Assembly: GCA_020161665.1 (NCBI GenBank)
Contig: JAIUPA010000035.1
Span: 1-64,000, forward strand
Direction: 5' to 3'
DNA: 64,000 nt
From: Pseudomonadota bacterium
GTDB taxonomy: Bacteria; Pseudomonadota; Alphaproteobacteria; Rhizobiales; Rhizobiaceae
Below are positions 16,785 to 24,628 of the stretch, in pieces; positions within the stretch are counted from its first letter, which is position 1; each line of letters opens with the position of its first letter. The notes beneath the pieces were generated by a model. The model searched no databases, had not been told where the DNA came from, and saw nothing but the letters and a program-made list of their open reading frames with translations. A program made the position numbers and the translations under genes.

Positions 16785-17371
16785 CAGGCGATCTCCTTCA
16801 GCCAGAACGACATGGGCTTGGCGGTTTCCTGTGCCTCGCCCACATCGCGCCAGACATAGTCTGTTTTCAGTTCAGGATGGTGGATAAAGCCGCGTTTGCC
16901 CCAGAAGGCGTTGAGCGGCTGGTAATCGACAGGCCGGGCCGGGTGATCAACGGGGCGCTCCACCGCGCAGAAGGCGCAGAGATCAAGCCCGCCCAGACGG
17001 CGCGCATGGGCCTCGCGTTCCTCGAAAAAGCGCACACCAATGCCCCGGCCACGATAGGCGGGCATCAGCACCGATTCCCCGAAATAGAAGATGCGGGCCG
17101 GATCATAACCATGATCGACAAAGGGGCGTTTGAACTCGTCCGTCTCATCGGCCATCGGCAGGCCTGTGGCCGCGCCGACAACCTTTCCCTCATCAAGCGC
17201 CAGAACGAAGACGCTGCCCGGTGAGCGCGCATAGGTCGCCACATAGGTCTTTTCGTAATCGAGCGAGCCTTCATAAAGATAGGGGAAGGCGCGGAAAACA
17301 GCGATGCGCAGGCGGGCCAGATCGTCAATGAAGGGGGCAATATCCGCACCGGCGCGGGTTTCAATGTTCAT
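16784..17371 (-). CDS. GNAT-family N-acetyltransferase
   Basis: Acetyltransferase-like protein, 195 residues. The acetyl-CoA pyrophosphate loop is recognisable as [20 protein letters not shown] (about 108-127), after a beta-strand [17 protein letters not shown] typical of the fold. The acceptor substrate is unknown. It forms a two-gene operon with the nitrilase-family gene (one-base overlap) and is divergent from the NTF2-like gene. Linked GNAT and nitrilase proteins suggest modification and hydrolysis of the same small amide or peptide-like compound; this is inference. Confidence 0.85.
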   Translation of the reverse strand: MNIETRAGADIAPFIDDLARLRIAVFRAFPYLYEGSLDYEKTYVATYARSPGSVFVLALDEGKVVGAATGLPMADETDEFKRPFVDHGYDPARIFYFGESVLMPAYRGRGIGVRFFEEREAHARRLGGLDLCAFCAVERPVDHPARPVDYQPLNAFWGKRGFIHHPELKTDYVWRDVGEAQETAKPMSFWLKEIA

Positions 17372-17459
17372 CTGCGCTTCCGACTTTGCAAAACGTCACC
17401 TTTGATATAGGAATTCTGACCGATACGCCAAGCAAATCAAAGACAAGGGAACAGCATAA

Positions 17460-17873
17460 ATGCGTGCCGCCGAGACCATTCACGCCTATTACGAAGCCTT
17501 CAACAAGGGCGATATGAACGCCTTTCTGGCGCTTTTGACCGATGATGTGGCGCATGACATCAATCAGGGCGAACGCCAGACCGGCAAGGCCGCTTTTGCA
17601 ACCTTCATGGGCCACATGAACCGCTGCTACCGCGAGGTTCTGACTGACATGGTGATCATGGAAAGCCCGTGCGGCACGCGCGGGGCGGCGGAGTTCACCG
17701 TCAACGGCACCTATCTCGCTACCGACGAGGGCCTGCCGGACGCCAATGGCCAGACCTATGTTCTGCCCGCCGGCGCCTTCTTCGACATTCGCGATGGCAA
17801 GGTGGCCCGCATTTCCAACTACTACAACCTGCCCGACTGGATTGCGCAGGTTGAGGGCGACGAGGAAGCCTGA
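17460..17873 (+). CDS. NTF2-like/SnoaL-family protein, ketosteroid-isomerase related
   Basis: Small alpha+beta cone-fold protein, 137 residues. It begins ETIHAYYEAFNKGDMNAFLALL, the usual helix-turn-helix start of SnoaL/NTF2-like domains, and ends with PAGAFFDIRDGKVARISNYY, the usual last strands. The catalytic role cannot be assigned. The last 25 codons and the terminator are duplicated 522 bp downstream, with an unrelated gene between the copies. The ATG follows AAGGGAACA. Divergent from the GNAT gene. Confidence 0.85.
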   Translation: MRAAETIHAYYEAFNKGDMNAFLALLTDDVAHDINQGERQTGKAAFATFMGHMNRCYREVLTDMVIMESPCGTRGAAEFTVNGTYLATDEGLPDANGQTYVLPAGAFFDIRDGKVARISNYYNLPDWIAQVEGDEEA

Positions 17874-17933
17874 TCCTCGGACACGTCACATTCAGGGGCG
17901 GTGTCGGGCCAAGGCTTGACGCCGCCCCTTTTC
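17801..17933 (+). repeat. Direct repeat copy 1 (3' end of the NTF2-like gene plus terminator)
   Basis: This 133-bp segment recurs at 18323-18456 with a few substitutions and one 1-base indel. It begins in codon 114-115 of the NTF2-like gene and includes its stop codon and terminator. This copy is the functional gene end. Confidence 0.95.
17894..17933 (+). terminator. Rho-independent terminator of the NTF2-like gene
   Basis: GGGGCGG (17895-17901) pairs with CCGCCCC (17922-17928). The stem extends by a T-G wobble and GTC/GAC, a 12-base loop closes it, and TTTT follows. An altered copy is part of the downstream direct repeat. Confidence 0.8.
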
Positions 17934-18003
17934 AAGCACTTACTTGAAACGCAGGTATTTCCAAACTCCAAGCTCGTTAGACAAAATCATTGGAGGAGAT
18001 ATT

Positions 18004-18297
18004 ATGGGCATTGATCAAATCATTGCAACTAACGATATATGCACGAAAGATGGCTTTGATAAAGCCATGCGGGAAGCTGAACACTTGTCGGAAGGCGAGT
18101 TACGCTACATTCTATCTTATGATCCTGGCGCTCAAGGTGTTGATTTCAAAAAGAAACAAGCACTAGCGCGGGCGGAAATCGACAGAAGATCATTTCTTGA
18201 GCATAAAAAAATAGTCTGGGTTTCCGCAACCTTTGGCTTTATTGGCGTCATCGCTGGGGCTTTACTTCAGACAGTACTCACGAAGGTACTTCAATAA
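18004..18297 (+). CDS. Unknown small protein with C-terminal membrane segment, on an AT-rich insert
   Basis: 97 residues, not recognised. The first 65 residues are hydrophilic and mostly helical in appearance (FDKAMREAEHLSEGELRYIL, then FKKKQALARAEIDRR). One hydrophobic helix follows near 71-92 (VSATFGFIGVIAGALLQTVL), preceded by HKK and ended by a short K-containing tail, so a tail-anchored inner-membrane protein is likely. GGAGGAG 5 bases upstream gives a very strong ribosome site. Base composition and codons (TTA, ATA, AAA, TTT) differ sharply from all neighbours, indicating transfer. It is flanked by a 133-bp direct duplication of the upstream gene's 3' end. No toxin, immunity or phage family could be assigned. 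Confidence 0.75.
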   Translation: MGIDQIIATNDICTKDGFDKAMREAEHLSEGELRYILSYDPGAQGVDFKKKQALARAEIDRRSFLEHKKIVWVSATFGFIGVIAGALLQTVLTKVLQ

Positions 18298-18322
18298 AAT
18301 TCATCCAAAACTTGGCCTTTAT

Positions 18323-18456
18323 GGTGGCCCGCATTTCCAACTACTACAACCTGCCCGACTGGATCGCGCAGGTTGAGGGCGACGAGGAAGCCTGATCCTC
18401 GGATCACTTCACATTCAGGGGCGGGGTCGGGCCAAGGCTTGACGCCGCCCCTTTTC
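18323..18456 (+). repeat. Direct repeat copy 2 (orphan 3' end of the NTF2-like gene)
   Basis: 134 bp matching 17801-17933. Differences: T to C in the codon for Ile, a short altered stretch after the stop codon including the 1-base indel, and one change in the terminator stem. It holds no start and is not a gene. Position 18457 resumes the sequence leading into the riboswitch, so this copy marks the right boundary of the insert. Confidence 0.93.
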
Positions 18457-18475
18457 CTTGCGTAGATCATCTGAA

Positions 18476-18561
18476 TTCCGAGGGGAGCACCGAACGGTGC
18501 TGAGATGGCGGTGAGCCGGACCCTTGAACCTGATCCGGGTCATACCGGCGTAGGAACGGAA
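18476..18561 (+). promoter_or_regulatory. TPP riboswitch (THI element)
   Basis: Conserved aptamer blocks are all present: GCTGAGATGG, then GACCCTTGAACCTGATC, then GGTCATACCGGCGTAGGAA. The closing P1 helix is formed by TTCCG (18476-18480) and CGGAA (18557-18561). Thiamine pyrophosphate binding represses the downstream transport genes in this class. Confidence 0.96.
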
Positions 18562-18605
18562 CAAGGAGCGCCTCACGCGTTTTCTCCCCTTCTTCGCTTT
18601 GCCTG

Positions 18606-18632
18606 GATCTCCATGATGACCGTCAGGAGATC
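18606..18632 (+). promoter_or_regulatory. Candidate Shine-Dalgarno-sequestering hairpin
   Basis: GATCTCC (18606-18612) and GGAGATC (18626-18632) are a perfect 7-bp inverted repeat with a 13-base loop. The right arm contains the AGGAG ribosome site of the 17-codon ORF at 18637. This is a plausible translational expression platform for the TPP riboswitch. Confidence 0.55.
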
Positions 18633-18636
18633 GACC

Positions 18637-18690
18637 ATGCCGCATTCGAATTTCACTTCATCCGCCCGACGCGCCAGCCGCAGCCTTTGA
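18637..18690 (+). CDS. Possible 17-codon leader ORF between riboswitch and thiamine-precursor permease
   Basis: ATG at 18637 has AGGAG at 18625-18629 with ideal 7-base spacing and reads 17 codons (MPHSNFTSSARRASRSL) to TGA at 18688-18690, 10 bp before the permease ATG. The permease lacks its own ribosome site, so translation of this short ORF may deliver ribosomes by re-initiation. It may also be a scrap of a lost gene. No known peptide is recognised. Confidence 0.4.
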   Translation: MPHSNFTSSARRASRSL

Positions 18691-18700
18691 GCCTTCGCGC

Positions 18701-19444
18701 ATGAAGACTTTTCGCGCCGTCTTGCGCACGGTGGTGACGCTCGTCATCCTATGGCTCACGATCCTGTGGCTTGCCGCGCCGCCGCGCTACATCCTGCCCA
18801 CGCCGCTGCAGGTCATGGCCGCTTTTCAGCGCCAGCCCGCCTATCTTTTCGAAAACGCGCTGGTGACGCTCGCCGAAATCCTCCTGGGCTTTGTCGCCGG
18901 GTCGCTGCTCGGCTTTACCACCGCACTCGGCATCGCTGCCTCGCCGCGTCTCGGGCGACTGGTCTGGCCGGTCATTCTGGTGCTGCAGGCCTTTCCGGTC
19001 TTCGTGCTGGCACCGCTCCTCGTCCTCTGGCTCGGCTTCGGTATGGCCTCCAAAGTGGTGATGACAACGCTCATCATCTTCTTTCCGGTCGCCTCCTCCT
19101 TCGGTGACGGGTTACGGCGCATTGATCCCGACCTGATCGACGCCACCGCGCTGACGCCTGCAACCCACTGGCAAACGCTTCGCCATATCCGTCTGCCGCT
19201 TGCCTTGCCTTCGCTCGTCTCCGGCCTTCGGGTCGCGGCACCGCTCGCCCCACTCGGGGCCGTGGTGGGGGAATGGGTCGGGGCTTCCGCCGGGCTTGGC
19301 TTCGTCATGATCCAGGCCAATGCCCGCATGCAGACCGACATGGTCTTTGCCGCCATGACCATTCTCGCCGCCCTCACCCTTCTTCTTCGCTACGCCATGG
19401 ACTGGCTGGCCCCGCGCCTCACCCCGTGGATGCGCGAGACATGA
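18701..19444 (+). CDS. thiX: ABC transporter permease, ThiX-like (thiamine precursor uptake)
   Basis: Inner-membrane permease of the BPD_transp_1 family, 247 residues, about 6 helices. The cytoplasmic EAA-type loop lies near 142-162 (LIDATALTPATHWQTLRHIR, then LPLALPSL). The TPP riboswitch immediately upstream and the ThiY-like binding protein downstream point to import of a pyrimidine precursor of thiamine, probably HMP or formylaminopyrimidine. No Shine-Dalgarno sequence precedes the ATG; it may be coupled to the short ORF ending 10 bp upstream. No ATPase gene follows or precedes it in this window, which is unusual for ThiXYZ. Confidence 0.85.
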   Translation: MKTFRAVLRTVVTLVILWLTILWLAAPPRYILPTPLQVMAAFQRQPAYLFENALVTLAEILLGFVAGSLLGFTTALGIAASPRLGRLVWPVILVLQAFPVFVLAPLLVLWLGFGMASKVVMTTLIIFFPVASSFGDGLRRIDPDLIDATALTPATHWQTLRHIRLPLALPSLVSGLRVAAPLAPLGAVVGEWVGASAGLGFVMIQANARMQTDMVFAAMTILAALTLLLRYAMDWLAPRLTPWMRET

Positions 19445-19478
19445 ACTCATCCCACAACACCCGCCCAAGGAGCCTTCA

Positions 19479-20417
19479 ATGATCCGCAAAACCCTCCTCG
19501 CCATGGCCGCGAGCCTGTTCCTCGCCAGCGCCGCACAGGCCGACGACAAGCTGAGCGTGCTGCTCGAATGGTTCGTGAACCCGGACCACACGCCGCTGGT
19601 GGTGGCCGATCAACTCGGCCTTTTCAAGCAAGCCGGGCTCGACGTGACGCTCATTCCGCCCACCGATCCCTCCATCGTGCCGCGCGCCGTGGCGGCGGGC
19701 GAGGCCGATATCGGCATCCATTATCAGCCGAACCTCTTTCTCGACCATGCGGCGGGCGTGCCGCTCATCCGCTTCGGAACGCTGGTTGAAACGCCGCTCA
19801 ACACGCTGACGGTGCTGGCCGATGGTCCGGTGAAGGACATCAAGGATCTCGAAGGCAAGCGCATCGGCTTTTCCGTCTCGGGCTTCGAGGAGGTGCTTTT
19901 GTCGCGCATGCTTGCAAGCGCCGGGCTTTCGCGTGACAAGGTGGAGCTCGTCAACGTCAACTTTGCGCTCACCCCTTCGCTGATCGGCGGCAAGGTGGAG
20001 GCAACCATCGGCGGCTTTCGCAATTTCGAACTGACGCAGATGCAGATCGAAGGGCATACGGGCAAATCCTTCTTCCCCGAGGATTACGGTGTTCCGGCCT
20101 ATGACGAACTGATCTTCGTGACGCACCCGGCGCTTCTTGCCGACACCCGCCTGCCGCGCTTTCTCGATGCGGTCGAAAAGGCGTCGATCTACCTCACCAA
20201 CCACCCGCAGGAAGCCTTCAACCTCTTCATCCGCGCCTATCCCAACCTCAATGACACGCTGAACCGTAAGGCCTTTGACGACACGCTGCCGCGCTTTGCC
20301 AAGCGCCCGGCAGCCCTCGACAAGAACCGCTATGAACGCTTCGGCGCGTTTTTAAAGGAGGAAGGGTTGATCAAGGACGCCCCGGCGCTGACGGATCTTG
20401 CCGTGGAATTGCGCTAA
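19479..20417 (+). CDS. thiY: ABC substrate-binding protein, ThiY/NMT1-THI5-like
   Basis: Periplasmic binding protein, 312 residues. The signal peptide is about 1-21, with cleavage after AQA. The mature start LLEWFVNPDHTPLVVADQ is characteristic of ThiY/THI5-like proteins, which bind HMP-type pyrimidines. GEADIGIHYQPN and GFSVSGFEEV lie where the ligand cleft is expected. AAGGAG precedes the ATG, 34 bp after the permease gene. Riboswitch control upstream fits thiamine salvage. The operon appears to end here, since a separate promoter drives the next gene. Confidence 0.88.
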   Translation: MIRKTLLAMAASLFLASAAQADDKLSVLLEWFVNPDHTPLVVADQLGLFKQAGLDVTLIPPTDPSIVPRAVAAGEADIGIHYQPNLFLDHAAGVPLIRFGTLVETPLNTLTVLADGPVKDIKDLEGKRIGFSVSGFEEVLLSRMLASAGLSRDKVELVNVNFALTPSLIGGKVEATIGGFRNFELTQMQIEGHTGKSFFPEDYGVPAYDELIFVTHPALLADTRLPRFLDAVEKASIYLTNHPQEAFNLFIRAYPNLNDTLNRKAFDDTLPRFAKRPAALDKNRYERFGAFLKEEGLIKDAPALTDLAVELR

Positions 20418-20473
20418 CAAACGGTCGAGCGCGGCGGGCGGTCATTTTTTGATAGACCGCCGCGATTTCGCCC

Positions 20474-20504
20474 TTGCCTCTCTAGTGACTAGAGCTTGTA
20501 GAGT
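20474..20504 (+). promoter_or_regulatory. MerR-family metal-responsive promoter of the zntA-like gene
   Basis: -35 TTGCCT (20474-20479) and -10 TAGAGT (20499-20504) are separated by 19 bp, the overlong spacer typical of MerR-type promoters. The spacer holds a perfect dyad CTCTAG-TGA-CTAGAG (20480-20494), close to the operators I recall for ZntR, CadR and PbrR. The start would fall near 20511. No MerR-type gene is present in the window. Confidence 0.8.
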
Positions 20505-20532
20505 GCTTTCAATGAGAAAGGACTCTACTGCC

Positions 20533-22773
20533 ATGCATGCATCGTCCAAGGCCAGATTTCGCGTTGAAGGAATGGATTGCGCCTCCTGCGCCGCCAAGAT
20601 CGACACCGCCGTTCGCCGACAGCCGGGGGTCGAGGATGTGTCCGTTTCGGTCACATCCGGCACGATGACGATCACGCATGATGCAACAAGCGACCTTGAG
20701 GCGATCAGCCGCAAGGTCAGCGGCCTTGGCTACACCGTTTCCCGGATCGCCGAAAAAGCCCCGGTTCAACACGGCCATGCGCCGCATGACCACGGGGCGT
20801 GCTGCGCAAACGAGCATTCGCACGGTTCCTCCTGCGGATGCTCCGGGCATGACCATGATCATCACCATGACGACGATCTCTCAGGCCTTCACGGTCACGA
20901 CCATGGCGCAAGCCAAGGGCCATGGTGGCAAAGCCGCAAGGGACAGCTGACGATTTTCGCCGGGCTGGCGCTTGCGGCGGCCTATGGCGTCGGCCATCTG
21001 TTTTCCGGCATCGCACCTTATGCCTTTACCATCGCCATGCTGGTCGGCCTTCTCCCCATCGCGCGCCGCGCCGTGATGGCGGCCCTTGCCGGAACGCCAT
21101 TTTCCATCGAAATGCTGATGACCATCGCCGCCCTAGGCGCGCTGATGATCAACGCCACGGAAGAGGCCGCCGCCGTCGTATTCCTCTTCCTCGTCGGGGA
21201 ATTGCTGGAAGGTGTTGCGGCAGGCAAGGCGCGCGACAGCATCCGGGCGCTTGCCTCACTGGTGCCGAAAACCGCATTGCTCGACGAAGGCGGCAAACTC
21301 CGCGAAGTGCCGGCCGAAACGCTGTCTGTCGGCGCGCTCATTCTGGTGCGTCCGGGCGACCGGATTTCCGCCGATGGCGTCATCATCGAAGGCGAAAGCG
21401 CCATTAACGAGGCCCCCGTCACCGGGGAGAGCGTGCCGGTGCGCAAGGGCGTGGGTGACACGACCTTCGCGGGCACCGTCAATGGCGATGCGGCGCTGAA
21501 GGTTCGCGTCACGGCCAGTGCTGCGGACAACACCATTGCCCGCATCATCAAGCTGGTCGAGGAAGCACAGGAATCGAAAGCCCCGACCGAGCGCTTCATC
21601 GACCGCTTCTCGCGCTATTACACGCCGGTGGTCGTGCTGATTGCCGCGCTCGTCGCCACGTTGCCGCCGCTTGTGGCGGGCGGTCTCTGGTCCGAATGGA
21701 TTTACAAGGGCCTCGCCATCCTGCTGATCGGCTGCCCCTGCGCGCTGGTCATATCCACGCCCGCCGCCATTGCCGCCTCGCTTTCGGCAGGCGCGCGCCG
21801 CGGCCTGCTGATGAAGGGTGGCGCTGTTCTGGAAGAGCTTGGAAAGCTCACCACCATTGCCTTTGACAAGACCGGCACGCTGACCGAAGGCAAGCCGAAG
21901 GTGACAGATATTCTCGCGTTCGAAAAGACCGAGGCCGAAATCCTGCGGCTGGCGGCAGCGCTTGAAACGGGCTCCAGCCACCCGCTGGCGCTGGCCATTC
22001 TCGCCGCCGCGTCCGCCGCATCCATCGACATTCCGGCTGCGGCAGAGGCACGGGCGCTCGGGGGCAAAGGCGTGACGGCGACAGTCGAGGGCAGAAACGT
22101 CTTCCTCGGCTCGGCCAAGGCTGTTGCCGAGCAGAGCACCATTCCGGCTCTTGCGAGTGATGCCATGGCAGCCTTGAACGATCAGGGCAAGACGGTGTCC
22201 GTTCTCGTTGTGGATGGTGTTCTGGCCGGCGCGATTGCCATGCGTGACGAACCGCGTGAAGACGCCGCCGCCGGGCTGAAGGCACTGACGGATAGCGGTA
22301 TCCGCACCCTCATGCTGACGGGCGACAACAAGCGGACGGCGGCGGCCATCGGGGCGGAACTTGGCATCGAGGTCCATGCCGAGCTGCTGCCCGAGGACAA
22401 GCAGAGGCTTGTCGAAACCCTGAAAGCCAGCGGTGAAATCGTTGGCAAGGTAGGGGACGGCATCAACGATGCCCCGGCACTGGCAGCCGCAAACGTCGGC
22501 ATTGCCATGGGCGGCGGCACGGATGTGGCGTTGGAGACCGCCGACGCCGCCATTCTTCACGCCCGCGTCAGCGATATTGCCGACATGATCCGCCTGTCGA
22601 AGCGCACCATGCGCAATATCGGGCAGAACATCACCATGGCGCTTGGCCTGAAGGGGGTCTTTCTGGTGACGACCATTCTGGGTATCACCGGGCTTTGGCC
22701 TGCCATTCTGGCCGATACGGGCGCGACTGTTCTTGTCACCCTCAACGCCTTGCGGTTGCTGAAGGCGCGATAA
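20533..22773 (+). CDS. zntA: Zn/Cd/Pb-exporting P1B-type ATPase (ZntA/CadA-like)
   Basis: Inner-membrane heavy-metal efflux ATPase, 746 residues. Order: heavy-metal-associated domain with GMDCASC at 13-19; a His/Cys-rich stretch about 80-125 (HGHAPHDHG, CCANEHSHGSSCGC, HDHDHHHDDD); membrane helices; TGE-type actuator (APVTGESVPV); CPC metal motif in GCPCALV near 400; phosphorylation motif DKTGTLTEG near 445; SSHPLA; GDGINDAP near 640; two final helices. CPC plus a DxG-like final-helix segment fits zinc, cadmium and lead. Start choice: the predicted transcript start (about 20511) rules out the longer frame, ATG 20512 would be practically leaderless, and ATG 20533 has AAAGGA upstream. Confidence 0.93.
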   Translation: MHASSKARFRVEGMDCASCAAKIDTAVRRQPGVEDVSVSVTSGTMTITHDATSDLEAISRKVSGLGYTVSRIAEKAPVQHGHAPHDHGACCANEHSHGSSCGCSGHDHDHHHDDDLSGLHGHDHGASQGPWWQSRKGQLTIFAGLALAAAYGVGHLFSGIAPYAFTIAMLVGLLPIARRAVMAALAGTPFSIEMLMTIAALGALMINATEEAAAVVFLFLVGELLEGVAAGKARDSIRALASLVPKTALLDEGGKLREVPAETLSVGALILVRPGDRISADGVIIEGESAINEAPVTGESVPVRKGVGDTTFAGTVNGDAALKVRVTASAADNTIARIIKLVEEAQESKAPTERFIDRFSRYYTPVVVLIAALVATLPPLVAGGLWSEWIYKGLAILLIGCPCALVISTPAAIAASLSAGARRGLLMKGGAVLEELGKLTTIAFDKTGTLTEGKPKVTDILAFEKTEAEILRLAAALETGSSHPLALAILAAASAASIDIPAAAEARALGGKGVTATVEGRNVFLGSAKAVAEQSTIPALASDAMAALNDQGKTVSVLVVDGVLAGAIAMRDEPREDAAAGLKALTDSGIRTLMLTGDNKRTAAAIGAELGIEVHAELLPEDKQRLVETLKASGEIVGKVGDGINDAPALAAANVGIAMGGGTDVALETADAAILHARVSDIADMIRLSKRTMRNIGQNITMALGLKGVFLVTTILGITGLWPAILADTGATVLVTLNALRLLKAR

Positions 22774-22877
22774 GGGCTGCGGCAACGGCTCCGCGCCTTG
22801 CAAAACATTATGGTTATCAGTCCGTTAATTCTTTCGTGGCAAGGTTTCGAGATATGACCTAGCAGCCGGATGCGCCC

Positions 22878-24593
22878 ATGTCCTTTCTCCTCTCTGGCCT
22901 TTCCCGTCACACCCATGACATTCTCGAAGCCATCGACAGGTCAATGGCCGTGATCGAGTTTGATCTTCAGGGTAACATTCTGGAAGCAAACGAGAATTTC
23001 TGCTCAACCATGGGCTATTCCAAGGCCGAACTGAAGGGCAAGCATCACCGCATCTTCGTCTCGCCGGAGGTGGCCTCGTCACCGGAATACGCGGCATTCT
23101 GGGCCAAGCTGGCGCGGGGCGAATTCGACCGGGCGCAATATTGCCGCCGCGCCAAGGATGGCCGCAAGGTCTGGATCGAGGCGAGCTACAACCCGGTCCT
23201 GCGGGGCGGCAAGCCCTACAAGGTGGTGAAGTTCGCGACCGATATTTCGGCACGCAAGATGGCGGAGATCGACAGCGCCGAAAAACTGGCCGCCCTTTCG
23301 CGTTCGCAGGCGATCATCGAATTTGCCCCGGATGGCACCATTCTGACGGCCAACGACAATTTCCTGAGCGCGCTTGGCTACCGTCTGGACGAGTCCGTCG
23401 GGCGCAATCACGCGATTTTCTGCGACGCGTCCTACGTCCGCTCGCGCGACTATGCGGAATTCTGGGCACATCTGGCGTCCGGCAAGTTCCACGCCGGGCA
23501 GTTCACGCGCATCGACCGGGCAGGCCATGAAGTGCACATTCAGGCCACCTACAATCCGATCCTCGACAATTCCGGCCATGTCATCAAGGTTGTGAAGTTC
23601 GCGACCGATATTTCCGAGCGCGTCAAAGCCATCCATACGCTGGCCGACGGACTGAAGCGGCTGGCCGATGGCAATATCCGCCAGACCATCGACGAAACAT
23701 TCATTCCCGAATTCGAGGCGCTTCGCGTCAACTACAACACCTCGCTTGCCAGCTTCCAGAAGACGCTGGAACAGGTCCTGCAGCAGACGGAAAATGTCAG
23801 CGGCAACGGCCTGCAGATGCAGGTGAGTTCGGAGAGCCTTGAGGAGCGCACGCACCAGCAGGTGGCCGCCCTTCGCCAGACAACGGCGGCGCTCGACATG
23901 ATCACCAATGCCATCAGCCAAGCCAACACCCGCACCACGGAAACCCGTGGGCTGGTGGCCGAGGCCAGCAAGGCGGCCACGGATTCGGTGAATGTGGTGA
24001 GCGCGACGGTGGAGGCCATGGGCCGCATCGAAACCGCCTCGCACGAAATCAACAAGATCATCGGCGTGATTGATGAAATCGCCTTCCAGACCAACCTTCT
24101 GGCGCTCAATGCCGGGGTTGAGGCCGCGCGAGCGGGTGATAGCGGCAAGGGCTTTGCTGTGGTGGCGCAGGAAGTGCGGGCACTCGCCCAGCGCTCGGCA
24201 CAGGCCGCGCAGGAAATTGCCCGCCTGATTTCCAACGCCTCCAGCGAAGTGAAGGAAGGGGTGCGACTGGTGGACGACACCGGCGACGCGCTTCGCCGCA
24301 TTGAAACCTTCGTTCACACCATCGACGACAATGTTCAGGCCATTGCCGGAACGGCGGTCGAACAGTCACAGCAACTGGAAGAAATCTCAACCGCCGTCAA
24401 CGCCATCGATCATATGGCGCGCGAGAACATCAACATGGTGGGCAGCATGAACGGCGTCAGCCAGGCGCTGTCATCCGGTGCGGCGCAATTGAGCGAACTG
24501 GTGGGTCACTTCCAGCTGAACCGCCACGGCGAAATCCGCGCCTCCGGCTCATCTAGCCAGAGCTACGCCGCCAAGCGACGTTTCGTCGCCTGA
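22878..24593 (+). CDS. Soluble methyl-accepting chemotaxis protein with two PAS domains
   Basis: Cytoplasmic chemoreceptor, 571 residues, with no membrane helix. Two tandem PAS domains (about 10-125 and 132-247) are similar to each other, each ending in [10 protein letters not shown] short HAMP-like or coiled-coil linker follows (about 250-310), then the MCP signalling domain (about 320-540). The conserved hairpin tip is [25 protein letters not shown] (broken here as [13 protein letters not shown] and [19 protein letters not shown]). Double-PAS soluble receptors include BdlA and other energy or redox sensors; whether heme or flavin is bound is unknown. No che genes are nearby. The ribosome site is weak, so the start is less certain. 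Confidence 0.92.
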   Translation: MSFLLSGLSRHTHDILEAIDRSMAVIEFDLQGNILEANENFCSTMGYSKAELKGKHHRIFVSPEVASSPEYAAFWAKLARGEFDRAQYCRRAKDGRKVWIEASYNPVLRGGKPYKVVKFATDISARKMAEIDSAEKLAALSRSQAIIEFAPDGTILTANDNFLSALGYRLDESVGRNHAIFCDASYVRSRDYAEFWAHLASGKFHAGQFTRIDRAGHEVHIQATYNPILDNSGHVIKVVKFATDISERVKAIHTLADGLKRLADGNIRQTIDETFIPEFEALRVNYNTSLASFQKTLEQVLQQTENVSGNGLQMQVSSESLEERTHQQVAALRQTTAALDMITNAISQANTRTTETRGLVAEASKAATDSVNVVSATVEAMGRIETASHEINKIIGVIDEIAFQTNLLALNAGVEAARAGDSGKGFAVVAQEVRALAQRSAQAAQEIARLISNASSEVKEGVRLVDDTGDALRRIETFVHTIDDNVQAIAGTAVEQSQQLEEISTAVNAIDHMARENINMVGSMNGVSQALSSGAAQLSELVGHFQLNRHGEIRASGSSSQSYAAKRRFVA

Positions 24594-24628
24594 GCGGTTT
24601 TCGCAAGGATCAAACGGTCTGAGCAGCC

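Noticed and set aside
17930..17949. TTTCAAG/CTTGAAA inverted repeat at the insert's left junction as an element terminus
   Set aside because: No matching sequence at the right junction, so it cannot be read as a terminal inverted repeat.
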